A stretch of DNA of 64,000 bases. Source: Nymphaea colorata (lineage: Eukaryota > Streptophyta > Magnoliopsida > Nymphaeales > Nymphaeaceae). Shown here piece after piece: positions 1-13,000 of the stretch. Position 1 is the first letter of the stretch. Each line of letters starts with the position of its first letter. Below the pieces are notes generated by a model. That model saw nothing but the letters and a program-made list of their open reading frames with translations. It was not told the origin of the DNA and ran no database searches. The DNA lies in NCBI RefSeq assembly GCF_008831285.2, contig NC_045139.1, positions 13,312,354 to 13,376,353 on the forward strand, in the 5' to 3' direction. Made by a program: the position numbers and the translations under genes.

Positions 1-777
1 GAGTTTTGAACTCCCAATGAATAATGAACCCCAGTTTGCAGTCTATAGATACAAACCATTTTGTACTAAAGACGAGTAGACCACTTGCGTTTCATACTTC
101 AAGCTTGAGTTTGGTCAGCTGAGCCACCCACTCCAGTTCAAAAGCTTTATATGGTGGTCAAACAGGCATAGGTGCCACGCAAAATTAGCTACATGGAGTG
201 CCGGGCCTTTTTAAAACTTGGAACCCTCGACCCATATTAATCATTTGCACCCCCCAAGTCAAGCCAACTTATTTTGGAAGGAGAGCGAGTGGGCTGTCGG
301 TCGTCTGTCACAATCACATTCTTAAACGTAAAATCCAGGTATCCTCACCACCAATGAGTCTCCTTCAACGATTTTTGTACAGGTAGTAAGGTCCAACCAA
401 AAGGAAGAAATGGCTGATATGACGAGCAACTATGTCGAGAAGATAGTTCAAGTTGCTTGAAGGACGTGCATTGACGCATGCAAGCCATCCATCCAGGAGA
501 CGGCGAGGGAATGCCAAGCATAGCTGCCGCTAAAACTTTATCTCAAAGACGATTACACAACTTCCACATTGATTTTCAGAATAATAAAAGCTAACACATA
601 ATCGCAGAATGTCGAAAGCAGGAAAACGTGAATCGTGACTTATTCATTTCAATTCAATGTTTTAGGTCGAGCAGAGGGGGAAAGAGTAATGGCTGCGTAT
701 ACACTGCAAACATTTGCGGATAAAAACTGATACTACATCGTGAACTTGCTTACACAGCACCACAGATACCGCAAGAC
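1..777. other. 3' flank of the SPX-RING gene
   Basis: No coding frame with recognisable content. The part next to 777 should be the 3' untranslated region of the minus-strand SPX-RING gene. I saw no clean minus-strand AATAAA in it. The short open frame near 198-386 has no family features and is probably chance. Confidence 0.5.
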
Positions 778-3700
778 TCAATAAAATCCAAGAGCGTGCT
801 TTGTCTGCAGGTCCCAAAATTCCTTCGACTGCTTCACCGCCTGAGCTCGTTCTATGTTTAGCCTCTCCTTCCAGTACTCTTTACATCTGAAATCATAACG
901 AGCTTATTAGTGACCCAGCTACGAATTCTGTAGTTGGTTAAATAGCAAAGTTCCAATGCTGGCACGCTAGAACACCTCAAGTCATCGGATTTTCATTAGG
1001 AAACGTGTATTGGTTTGTGAAACAACTGAACAGAGCCATTTATATGAGACGATGAAGATGATGACCATCACCTGTTTTTGAGAAGCAGATCCAGCTCTAC
1101 CATGTGTACTGAATCCTCGTACACTCCAACCTACAGAAAAGGAAATATAAGCCTCAAATGACAACATGAAGATTCTCAATGAACTTCAGAAGCGCTCCTT
1201 AGACTATTAAGATCACAGAGCTCCTTAGGTCCGCTTTAAGCCCACAAGACCCAAGTATAGCTCTTCAACATATTCTCGCTGACAGTCAACACACTTAAAC
1301 TTGTAAGACAACAAAAGATTTTTCCGGTCAGAAATAACTAACAGTAGTAAACAATGTCCCTAGAGCAAAAATATTCCCAGATTATATGATACTCTGGGGA
1401 AAAATCAAGCCGAAAATGGAAAATACAAAGGGAGGAAGAGCGATTATAGGCATCTTGTTTCATATGCGTCTGAGGGAATTCCATCCCTCGCCTTGTCAAA
1501 CCTTCTTGGCAGAAAGGTTGTAACAGGGATATGTCTCAATCGACTTTGGCTATCGCAGTTATGCACTAACAGACAGATACCAACCGAACTTTCTGAGGGG
1601 CAGTAGAACTGATTAAAAGAGGTGAAAATACCGTGAGCCTCTTAAATAGTCTGTTGCTCTTGAATGTTCAACCTGCCGGTAACACCAAGACACCAAAAGC
1701 TTGGATCTATCCGATGTCTCAAATAGACAGAAATGATCAACACCTATCCTACTAAAACAACAAATTATCATGATAAATCGTATCCAAGCACTGAATATTT
1801 ATATGAATCCTATGATCTTTTAGGTTGTTCAGTTTCCTCTAAACATCTTTTACGTGTACTAAGATGAAAGATCAATGTCAATACTGCAAAAACTCACCGT
1901 TTCTTTGTCCTAACAACCCTGATTGAAAGATGAGCAAGTTTTTCTTGATCAACCTGCCATCACTATTTACTGCCATGTACACTTTCAAGCATCAGAAATT
2001 AGATCATGTGTAACAAGTCAGGATCTAAACATAATATAACGGTCCAGTTCAAAAAATCACGCAAGTACCTAGTTTGGCAGATCTATACCTGTCTCATATC
2101 CACTGTTATTTTGTACTGAAAAAAAAACTGCAAAGGACGAACCAATACTATGATGAAAGGGCATATGAGCCTCCAAAGATGTATAAAAATCTTCATATAG
2201 AGTATCCTCAAGCCCTTCCTCACATATCTAGGTGACAATCCACCCTCTTTTAAGCCCACATATTCCCATGTGGGATCCCAAAGTCTAGAGTATGAAACTT
2301 AGCTCTGATATCCATTACAGCAGCCCAATTCAAATTAACCTGCATGCTTGGACAAGAAGATCTTAATCATCTCCTTTAAGGCACAATAGTTCTGTGTGTG
2401 GGATCCAGAATTAGACGTCCAAAACTGACCCAAGTGCCTGATTGGAGGATATTAAACCATTCTATAGCTGACTGTTGTTCTGTATTAAAAAAAAAGACCA
2501 CAAAATAGGGCAACTTGTACGATGGAGGACGCGTATACAAGCCGTTAATTTTTTTTTTTTTTAAAAGAAAACTTTGTTGTAAGACTATTCTTAAGTTTTC
2601 CCTTCCATACTTGAAAATTAAGGCACATCAATTTTGTATCATATGCTTCCCTTGTATTCCTGTTTCAAAGTTTACAACCTGCTCTTAAAGGGGGAAAAAA
2701 GTGAAACGCATATGATCATAAGGCACAGCTAAATCCCATGTCTACTAACCTCTGTTAATGATAGTTATGAGTTCAATTGGTTTCCTCTTTCAGGGAAATA
2801 AACTAAAAGAGTGACTTGCGTGAGAAAGACGCATCAAGCTAATATAGTGATTAACGTGAATCCTAGCTTTTGGTCAACTTCAGTCTGAAAAGCTTCTAAC
2901 ATCCATTTGGAAATTAGGACTCACGAGCAAACTCTTCCCTTTCTTAACAGAAAAAGGTTCTTTAAAGATTTTAATGGAAACTTCTTAATCTCAGTCTTGT
3001 AAAAGATCACTTTACAAGTTATATTTTTAATTGTAGCTTGATCCTGCACTGAAAAGATGTCTTTAACGTCAATTTGGTAGCAGAATGGAAAAGCACAATT
3101 ATGCAAACTAAACCCAGATGGATGAGACAAGATGAGCAATTAAGAAAACAACGGCAGTAGATGTTGACCACTGTTGTCCGGTAAACCCGCCCTCTACGTG
3201 AAAAGTCGATAGCTAATACCATCAAACAGAACAAGCAATAGATAAATTTAGCATTTACTTACAGATCTGCAAACTGGACACTTTGATTCAGGAGGAGCAA
3301 ACTTGGGCCCTTCGAAGATTAAAACGGAAGCTGCAGAACAGATACATCCCTTACAGAATAGGTGCCCGCATCCCAAAGCATAAGGATGGAAGATAATATC
3401 CTGCAAAATTCAAGAACAACAAGAAAGTACGTGAGAAAAATAAAAGTAATAAATATGCGCACCTCCCCAGTCCCAGTGTACAGAAGCACACCCTTTAAAA
3501 GCAGGACCTGCTGGGTCCCAGGAGCGAATGCCCCTTCTCTTTTCAAAGCAACATCAGTCTCCCACAAATAGTTAACAAAGCGTCCCAGAAATGCTCTCCA
3601 CCCACCGAAGAGAAAAAAGAGGCTATGTAGGTCTTCATGAAATTAGTGTCAGTCATGGAACAGAAATTGGACATTGCGGTGCCTATATTTTTCCACAATC

Positions 3701-4077
3701 AACAGAGGATTAAAGAGAGATTTTCGATGTAAATGTTTATTTATATAATGTTCTCCATGCAAAATAAAAAGCCCAGCAACCACAATGCTTACCAAGCATA
3801 TGGGGCATGTCAGGTTATATTCAAGCTTCATTGAATCGGACAGTGCCAATATCATTGCAGGACGATCACTACCCAGGTCGCAGGAGAACTGTCGAACTAA
3901 ATCATCTCCACCGTCCAGACTTTCGCAATTTAAATAAAAAGCCCCTAACTCTATCATCCAGGGCGATTGCAAAAGCTCAATGCGCTTCGATTGCATCTTT
4001 GACTTGAAGTTTCTCCCATTGACAGAGCAGTGAACCTAAAACCAATAAAAGTTATACCAACAACTAAGACTCGACTC

Positions 4078-4121
<44 letters not shown>

Positions 4122-5046
4122 GTAAAAACATACTTTATCATATTTCTTCAGGATCTTACGGATGGCAATTGCATTCATAAGGACATAATCGACTAATAAA
4201 CGTCCCTCTTGCATCATTTCTCCCGGATCACTGAAGCAATGCCAGAGGCGCCATACATAGCCCTGAAGTCCGTTTGCATAATGAAGATGGAGAAGGCGCC
4301 TCACTCTGGATCGAAGACATCCAAGTATATCGGAAGCCTCTTTTGTAAGTTCGGAAAAGAAACGCTGGTCGCATTCTGCAAGCAAGCATCCGACGTTACC
4401 AACATTTTCCTAACACGAAGTTGCTTGCGGTACAATATGTCCACTAAGATTTGAACAGGTTGCACAATATCCTGGACCTCACAAACCTTGTCTAGCCTAA
4501 ATGGAGAACAAGGTTTCTCGCCCAAAAAAATAAAACAGTAATCGGAGTCGATGCGCATAAGATAGTTTTATTATGAGAAAAAACCCTTTCATAAATTAAC
4601 TAATAGAGGTGAGCAAGCAAATTTTCTAACATAATTATATTGATCGAAGAAGATGAGGTCCAATTGTTGAAGAAACAGAGTTACCGCAACAACCCAGGTA
4701 AAAAGGTTAAGTCTGACAAGACACCGTAATGTCCTGAAAGGAGACGAAAAGAAAACCGTTTCTCCCTAAACGCCTCTCTCAAGAAACTACCACTAAGTCA
4801 TTCCATAACTCAATCCGCCATAAACAATCGTTAGAAAATCAAAAGGAACATACCCGGGCACGAATTCGACCGACAGAATTTCGAGATGTTCTCGTTTTCC
4901 TCCTCCGAGTTAGCATTGGTCGATCGACACCTCGAGCAGTTCTTCAGGACTTTCTTCAACCTCTTGTACTCAACGTGAGACACCTTATCGAGAAACCATC
5001 CCTGGTCGCCGTGAAGATACTCAGAGAAAGTTTCTCCGAACTTCAT
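778..5046 (-). CDS. BAH1L: SPX-RING E3 ubiquitin-protein ligase, BAH1-like
   Basis: Six exons on the minus strand: 5046-4854, 4375-4134, 4035-3793, 3400-3263, 1130-1072, 886-778, all GT-AG, giving 327 residues. The SPX domain (about residues 1-150) starts MKFGETFSEYL. It has the basic helix HVEYKRLKKVLK (24-35) and ends in AIRKILKKYDK (135-145), the lysine-rich surface that binds inositol pyrophosphates in this family. A C3HC4 RING follows: CPIC at 222-225, CGHLFCKGC at 237-245, CPVC at 267-270. The C-terminus is the family's basic YWKER...KQSKEFWDLQ tail. Known SPX-RING proteins (NLA/BAH1) ubiquitinate membrane phosphate or nitrate transporters. Here the sequence is closer to the BAH1-like subgroup than to NLA itself, so the substrate is unknown. 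The start is chosen because family members begin MKF. An in-frame ATG 60 bases upstream (5106) would add 20 residues. Intron 4 is 2.1 kb. Confidence 0.93.
1131..3262 (-). other. Intron 4 of the SPX-RING gene
   Basis: A 2132-base AT-rich intron between the RING exon and the exon encoding the VGVYEDSVHMVELDLLL segment. It contains short A/T runs (for example near 2550-2565) and no frame I can assign. Small open frames at 2921-3234 show no family features. Confidence 0.8.
4085..4119 (+). repeat. (GA)n microsatellite
   Basis: An uninterrupted GA repeat of about 17 units inside intron 2 (4133-4036) of the SPX-RING gene. On the transcribed strand it reads as a pyrimidine (TC) tract upstream of the acceptor of exon 3. 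Confidence 0.95.
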
Positions 5047-5572
5047 GGCGTTAAAGTTACGTATTCCCTTCCTCGAAGACCAAGTTTTCCCTACTAAGAA
5101 CAGCACGTGGGGCTATATGTCTCTCTCTATGTGCCTGTGTCGAAAGCCCTAGTCCTATTAGCGACAATCGTGAAGGAAGGATGTAACTTCAGGGATTCCT
5201 TTCGGACTCCTTCCAGAAAGACCACCTAGCTAGGGTTTATACAGAGGGAAGCGATAAGTCTGGCAGCTATTTGTTTTTTTGTTTTTTTTGTTTTTTTTTT
5301 TTACTTTCTTTCTTTGTTCAGGGTAAGGTATTCAATTTCCTACGCACTGCGAGCACGAAATTTCTGCAGAAAAGGCAGGAAAAAGCTTAAGCGAAAAGCG
5401 AAACGGATTTGGGGGCCCTCTGTACCACTGTGTCCGCCAAAGGGAAGAGACTAACTCCTAGTTTCCTCCGTTAGAGTTGAGATCCAAGAAAGGGTTGCGG
5501 AAAAGAAGCCAGAGGCACCCCTGTTGAAGCAAAACCGCAGAGCCTCCGGGGGCGCAGAAGGGAAGAGAAGAG

Positions 5573-5704
5573 ATGGCTCCTTACAGGACGAGGAGGAGGG
5601 GACTCGACACCGTGGCCTCTAAAGTTAATAGCCCGGAGACGATCGGGGAAAAGAGCGAGATATGGGAGCTGGGCTTTGCGGAGAAGAGAAGGGGGGCGAG
5701 GTAG
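5573..5704 (+). other. Small open frame of 43 codons, divergent to the SPX-RING gene
   Basis: ATG at 5573 in a purine-rich context, encoding a basic peptide starting MAPYRTRRRG and stopping at TAG 5702-5704. A GTAGGT donor-like site overlaps the stop, so it could instead be a first exon running into an intron. I do not recognise the product. It lies about 530 bases upstream of, and divergent to, the SPX-RING start. The GA-rich composition alone could keep this frame open. Confidence 0.22.
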
Positions 5705-8700
5705 GTGCGGGGGGAGGAGGAGGACGACGATGAAGGCGACTGAGGGGATTTTTGAAAAAGGTTGGCGCTACCGCCAGGGAGGGGCCGCCACGTATGATGG
5801 CCGTTATGAAGGGGGAGGAGGAATCGCCTCCGCGTGGATCTGCGACGCGCTTTTCTTTATCATACCACGTATGTGGAGCCCGCGCTTGTCACTTGCCATG
5901 GCCGGCGATTCGAGGCAGCAGCCCCTCGAGACAGTCATTATCCGCAAGATTATCTACTGGTGTTGCACCGGAAATCTTTAGAAAATCTCCGTCTCATCGA
6001 TCATCACAGTGAGTTTCATCCTACAGTCCAATGTAATTTCTTAAGAAAAGAAGAAATCGGATTTGGACATGCTTATTTTATACTTTTCAAAATTTCACAT
6101 GAAAACTAACGTTATTACTCTGTTAGTGTTTTTTCCGGTTCGTCGCCGTCGACATATTAATAATCTTGTAGTGTTTTAAAAAAATTAATGGCCATGGAAC
6201 TACCAATAAGAACCAACTTTCATGCCAAAACATTTGTTGGCCATTCCTCCGAGTCGATCACAAGCACAAGCACGGTCCAATTCAACCTATGTTTGGCTTC
6301 CGTTGGCACACATTTCATGAGTTGAGGTATTCATTATTTACAGACCGATCGAGTGACTAGTTTAATTTGTTTCACCTCTGCCCCCTCTATGTACAACAGC
6401 GCCGCAGTGGTCTCCCTGATCCAGTAAAAACTCACCTACAATTCAGTTTCTACACAAGTATATATTATACGCCTTTAGAATCTCAACGCTTGAAGAGACC
6501 ATCGGCAGGTTTGCTTTGCATTTGCAGCTGTTGAAGATGTTGCCTTCCTAAAGAAGCTGTAACAAATTTAAGTGCAACTAATATTAGAACAAATGCATTT
6601 AACTGTAAGCGCATAAATACATATGCATGACGGATCGGCTGGAGGAGCTGCTAAATTAATACGTGAAGACGTCTGCAGGAACATCCCAGCAGCCGCCGAT
6701 CATGGCCCTACCCACTTTCATTTTCCCAATATGCAACTATATCAGATGATGAAAGTTGACGTTCATATGTTGATAAGGCAGCGGTTGGCAGGGGATAGCA
6801 AAAGCTAGCATGAAGATTCCAGACAAATGATCATGCAAGAACAACTTGAATCGTGCAAAACCGAAGTTGATTGGCTGCCCTACAATTATATGCGTCCCCG
6901 AAAATGAATATTCAACACTGTCCACTATGTATAGTGACGGTGGCCCAGAGGAAGGTGACGGCATGCTAAAAAATTCCTTAATATAGCTCCGAGGTGCACT
7001 AGCTTTCCTAGAGAGATCTCTTTTCTTCTTGCTTCTCGACGAAAGAAAGTTGCCGACATTTTTGAATCACATATGCGCCTTATGACCGCATATAACAACT
7101 TTACGGCGAGTTGGACTTGAGCAAAACGTCATTTATAAGCTTTTATAGGTATGTATCTTGCTCAAATGTTACCATGTAGAAGAGACCTCCACGGTGAGTC
7201 CGAGAAAAAACCACCACCCTTCGAATCGCCAGAGTCCAACATTAACTGGTCTATGATCACTAAGATAATAGCTCATGTAAAGGAAATATCTTGTGGTTTC
7301 TGATGCATGCATGTTTCTATGAAACATCATTATTCGACGTATACAAGTCCACACTACGAGCTTCGGTCCAATTTGAAGAATGCAGTTAAAATTAGCATTG
7401 CGATTTCAAAGGTATACGTATCTGCACATGATTCCACTGTATCCCAACTACCAGTTCATTGGCAAAAGATACCCACTGCCGAGTCAATTTCTATCTATAT
7501 ATTTGTGTGGAGAAGGATAAAAGGAACATTTCTTTGACTTCGGCAATCCCCATCACTGATGAATGTAATGGTGCTGAAATCAGATCATGATCATTTTTCC
7601 ACCAAACACTTATTCTCTATACAAATTGACTGGGCTACTATGAGAGTCTCACACTCTCGACTTGCGAAATTAGACTGTCAAATTGCCAATCTTATTGAAT
7701 ATTTTCTTCAAGAACTAGGATGGTGCAATCATGCGGCGACATTCTATCATGTCCGAATCTGTAAGAATATCTCTCACTTTGCGAGCCGTGATTGTGGCCG
7801 CACATTTTTCAAATTTTTCTTTTTAACGCTGTTCTTTACAAAAAAAAAATGAATGTTTTTTGTGAGTGGAAGAAATATTTTGACGGAAACAATACGAAAC
7901 TTGAGAGAGCTAGCTTGTTCTCTCCCTTTAGCGTTAACTTGTGATCCAGGCGCCCAAGGACGTAATCCAGCTCGCGGGCCACCTCCAGTAGCCTGTGTCT
8001 TAGGTCGTTCCAACAGCAGGCAGTTCATCAATGGCTGAGGTGCACCGCCTTCTTTCAGTCTTTGATTGATGACCATATGACCGACTGAGAGAGAGAGATA
8101 TCGAACCACTGGTTACCGGTAGTGCCCATCGTAGTCAATTGCTATGCATTGCCCGGCCGACAGATCTTAGGCTAGAATTATTAAATTTGGAACTTAACGG
8201 GTCTCATCTCATCTGATGGGCATGTGTCGGCTTGAAGGCACAGCCTATATATATATATATTTTTAAAAGATTAATGTTAAATACTTAAGCCATTTTTAGG
8301 CGAAAAATGAAATTAAATTGTGATAGACTCCAGTCCGTATGTTATTTTGGTGGGAGGCATAAGCATTTTATCCTACTTCCGCTAGTCGAGAGTTAAGCTC
8401 TCACCCATCCCGTGGCTAGTCCAGAGTTGAAGCTCTCACTCATCCCCTCATCCTCTTTGGGCATGCTTTCTCTGCTACTCTTCAACTTGCATATATTGAT
8501 GTTTGTCCTTTGATTCAAGAAGTCAATGCAATGTAGAGTAGAGAACTACAATGTGATCGTCAGGTATCCACATGGTGCGGCACAACTAAGTGTCATCTAT
8601 GAAATGCTATTGTGTAAAATGCCTTTGAAATCTTAATATCTTATAAAATCTGAATGTGGAAATGTGAACGATGTGGATGCTTATAAAAATCAACTTGTTA

Positions 8701-9356
8701 GGATGCGAAAAATATGAAAAACCTCGATTTTCTTATGTTCATGTTGTCAATTGTCAATGACTATCCGGCGCTGTGAATATTAAATGCCATTATTTTTGTG
8801 CCGACTCTCACGAAGCATTTTTGACGACCAGAACTGTACGACAAATTCTGATAAAGAACTTGGAGTGAATTATGCCTAAGCAGTTACCTCTATATAAGCT
8901 TCCAGATGACGTTACTATGGTTCAACCAGCGGGCGATTGGTATATGAAACTAGTTATAATAAAACAAATCTGATATCAGAAATGGCTTAAAAGTAGAAGA
9001 TATAAAAGAAGGAAGAAATGAAGTTTCATCTAACTACTGTTGCCAAGCCAGGCTTCTCCTGGAGCAAGTCTCTACCGATGAGCAGCAGCTAATGAATCTC
9101 GGGTTTGGCTGTTTCAACAAGCATTTTTTACGTCTTTTTTCAACACTGACGTTGAAGATGATGATGGGTAAGCTTCAACCGCTAAGCCTTAGGATGAAAA
9201 CACCTTTAATGGGGAAGCTGGAAAGTTTAGGCAACAGCTTGGAAGTCACAACATGATCGAGGATCCTCAAGTTGAAACCTTTCACGTTCCCATCTTCGGG
9301 GAAGCAGAATGCACCCGTTGTTGAGCTTTCCCTTCATAGGGTAACAGAAAACCTAC

Positions 9357-9439
9357 GTTGGTGCCCCTCTCGCCTCCCAAGAACAAAAGCTGCGTTGGTG
9401 AATGTGTTGGTGCCCCTCTCGCCTCCCAAGAACAAAAGC
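9357..9439 (+). repeat. Direct repeat, 34 bases twice, period 49
   Basis: Copies at 9357-9390 and 9406-9439, each beginning GTTGGTGCCCCTCTCGCC and ending in the same AAGAACAAAAGC, separated by 15 bases. No coding context is recognised. Confidence 0.9.
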
Positions 9440-9913
9440 CCCACAATGCAAGCGATGAGCGATACTGGAGGGCAGGATATTCAGTCCTCGAAGAGTCGGA
9501 ATTCACATCATTGCCCTCATCCAAAAGGCGTTTCAGATCCTAAGAAGGTTATTTCATTCCAATTTCGAATCCAGGAAGCATGCATAAATGCAGGCTTCGA
9601 TAAACGTCCCGTCGTGCATTAAAACACAAAATAAACTGCCAGCAGTAAAAGTAAATAAATGGCAGCAAGAACCACGTCAACAGAAAGCAATTCTATTATG
9701 CACACTCATGAAGACCTGCTCATACTTATCTCTAAGCTTGTAAGAAATAAATGTGAAGTATTACAAACGCCCCACTCCACTTTCTCATTGAAAACAAGTG
9801 AGATTAAAGCAGGCATTGGACACGCAGTACCGTTTATGATAACCCCAACGCATAAAGATACATCCTCAAAAATATGCAGAACCAAAACCTAGTCACAATG
9901 TACGGGGACACAT

Positions 9914-9919
9914 TTTATT
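9914..9919 (-). promoter_or_regulatory. Candidate polyadenylation signal of the AMP1-like gene
   Basis: AATAAA on the minus strand, about 155 bases downstream of the stop codon at 10075-10077. Position and orientation fit a plant near-upstream poly(A) element. Confidence 0.5.
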
Positions 9920-10074
9920 TTTTTCTCTCAATATGTAGTATAACATAACCTTTACAGAAAGAGCTAGCATATTTACATAACGCTCGTTCACAAAAACTGC
10001 CAATCCAGGCAAGAGCATGCACAAGCTCACGTGCATGCATGTATCAAGCTCTTTAGGGTGAGACCTAATTGATC

Positions 10075-13000
10075 CTATGTGAGATCTCCTCTCAGGACAT
10101 GAGCAGCTCTCAGAATGGCTCTACTTACCCTCCACACTTCATGCTGCACCAATTTTTGTCCTCCTTCCTTAGACATCATTCGAGATTCAGCAACTGCATC
10201 CACTATTCCCGGAAAGAAATCAAGCTTGCTTTCTCCATCCCTTGAAGGACCATATATCTGTTGCATACAACAGATACGATCAGCAAGACAGCAACACACA
10301 CATATACATTTACATGCAGAAAAGAAAAAACAAAAAACAAAGAGTTGACTGCTACCAGATGTTTGAACCATTTTCTTCCTCTGAGTCCTTCGTCATCCAA
10401 GAAACCTCTCTCTGTAAGCATGAGGCGATCATTGATCGAGCGCCTCTGCAGATCGCATGCAACATTAACAGGCAACATGAGCAGTTCCTACAAAAGGAAG
10501 TTAAGAACTTATTTAGTTGTAAGAAAATAAAAAAAACACAAAAACTGCATGGCTTATAGACTTCTTTATTTGGATTCATCACACACTTTCGCTTCCACTG
10601 AAGCTATGCTTGCAGCCGCAGAAAGTTCCTTGACTGCACCCGTTATCGGCTCAAGAGACACATTCCTAGCCACAATTTCCTCCAACGCCTTTGTGTGTTT
10701 CTACAGAAAAATATAAATCATCCATCAGGTGAACATATGGACACAGAAAACTCTCTCGCATCAATATGCTGTAGGTGAAGTCCTCCCACAACTCTAAATA
10801 AAATAAAGATAGAAAGACCAAAAGCACCAACTATAAAAGTAAGCCCGCACAGTACCTCTAGCTGAGATGCATAGGAGAGATAATCGAAAGGAAGGACAGG
10901 ATCATCTGCAAGACGAAGGGCTAAAAGCCCCCAAATTCCAGACACTGGGCAACAGGAACAACAAACGAGGCAACAAAAAAAGCCAGAGATTAGCATTTGA
11001 CCCCTTCACCATTAAAGACAATATAGAACAGCCAAAATGTCTAAAATTCTTGACAGGGTCAGGTGATCATATGCAATGTTTTTTCCCAATAATGGAAGGG
11101 ACAGCAATGACAATTGTTCTACATGCCAAGGCCTTGGATGGATTTCTACATGCAAAATTTTAAACGACAATAAGCATAATAGTATTTAGTGTTTGAATCT
11201 CAAAATTCCAGCTCCCAGAGAGGACAGACCATAAAGCATGCTTTAACTTTTCCCCTTTCTATCCTTAAATTGATTGGTGATTGTATTAGAAGCTATGAAA
11301 CCAACAAAAAGTAATGCGAAGGTTACCTGCTACATGCCGAAGGAATACTGGGTCACCAAACTTTTTGATCCATTCATATGAATCATATGCAGTATGATAT
11401 ACAGGATAATCTGCACAAACAAGAGTAAAAATCTTAAAATAACATCTACCAGCTGCACTAATGTATGTAATTTCAGACTTAGATACTTCAATACAAGAGG
11501 TGATAGAAGAGGTGCAACCTTTCCCGAAATATAGATCTACAGAAGGAATGCCGCCATGCTGCAGAAATGCAGCAAAATCTGAAGCAACTCCACTTAGCCG
11601 TCTAATCTGCAATAATTTAGCAGTCATAGGCGTTATTGTCTAGTATACATGAAAACTTATGCACTAAAATTGTAGAAACGGCAAATAATTATACACAAAT
11701 TTAAGATTTTCATAAATAATAGACATTTAACAAGTAAAAGTAATCCATAGTATTGAATATTTAGTTTGAAAATGACAATTTCTATCAAGACTTTACCTTG
11801 AAACCACCATCCGATGCATTCCACGATTGATAAACGGTCTCATAGTCTGAATCTGGGTCACTAACCTGACAACCACATCCAATTGATTATAAATTTGAAC
11901 TTTGAACCGTTCAATCAAATTCATCCTAACATGTAGACCAAATCTGCCAGTTAAGAGTTAAAAAAGAAGTTTCTATCACAAAGCACTTTAAGTTGCCAGT
12001 AATAAGTAAATGTAATAGTGCTACCATATCTTCTAATGGTTCTCTTAGTTAATATCAGCAAACCTCCTTAATTTGTATATCCAGGTCTCAGAATTAGCTA
12101 GATTGGCATTCTCTGAATAAAATCTAAGAATTAAGTCAATGCATGGTAACGCCAACTAGAAGTTGAAAGTTTGCCAAATGCCAACCTTGATAATTAGCAC
12201 TTTAGCTCATGAACAAGCCTAGATGCCAACGACTGACCAGTCTGGCTCCAGTGATAATGGGAACACGTTTATAGTTTTAAAGGCAAATTTACACTTAAGT
12301 CTATGTAATATTAGAAAAGAATAAATGAGAAAAATATTGGTTATTCGCATGATCAGCTCCTTGGGACAAAATAACTATGACATTTCTGATCCTTTAGTCC
12401 ACCTGCTTTGTGATTTCAACAATGAGATTGTCCAACTGGGGAGTTGCACCAGCAAAGAAATCAGGTCCTTGAACAGCACAGTCTACATTAAGATATGCCA
12501 CAGCCTTTGACTCAAGGATATGAAGGTTTTGTTCCACCCACTCTGTTGATCCAATCTGAAATGCACAATGGAAGCAAACATAAAAAATGCAGTGCGAGAA
12601 TCAAAGTACTCATCAGATTGTTTTCCAAAATCAGCATGGAAACAGAAATAGATATAGCAGCATCAAGTATTTCCCAGATTGAACTGCTGACCATTCTGAT
12701 ACTGCAAAATCTGCAGCACGAGAATTTATTTAGAACATAAAAAATTAGCAGTCACCATTCCAAATTCTTCTGCATCCCAGCTACAGAGGATAATTGTCCT
12801 TCTAGGTTTCCAGCCATGGTTCAGGAGAATTTTGAACCTACGGGCAATGTCCAGGAGGGCCGCAGTTCCACTATTAGGATCAACAGCACCATATGTCCAT
12901 GCATCCCTATGATTGCCAAGGAGAACATAGCGATCCGGTTCCATAGACCCCTGTATGACTGCAAAAACATTTCCAATCTCTGCAATTGTCCGATTCTCCT

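Larger units (their letters stand above)
5047..10074. other. Intergenic region between the SPX-RING and AMP1-like genes
   Basis: The first kilobase (5047-6000) is the upstream region of the SPX-RING gene, with T/A homopolymer runs near 5275-5305 and a purine-rich, relatively GC-rich block at 5500-5830. From 6000 to about 9900 I see only short unrelated open frames on both strands, for example 6623-6808 plus and 6964-6737 minus, with no recognised domain. A direct repeat lies at 9357-9439. The last about 170 bases are the 3' untranslated region of the AMP1-like gene. Confidence 0.6.

Noticed and set aside
5676-6109. Overlapping plus-strand open frames of 86-101 codons upstream of the SPX-RING gene
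   Set aside because: Several frames are open together in a GC- and purine-rich block, none with a domain or consistent splice partner.
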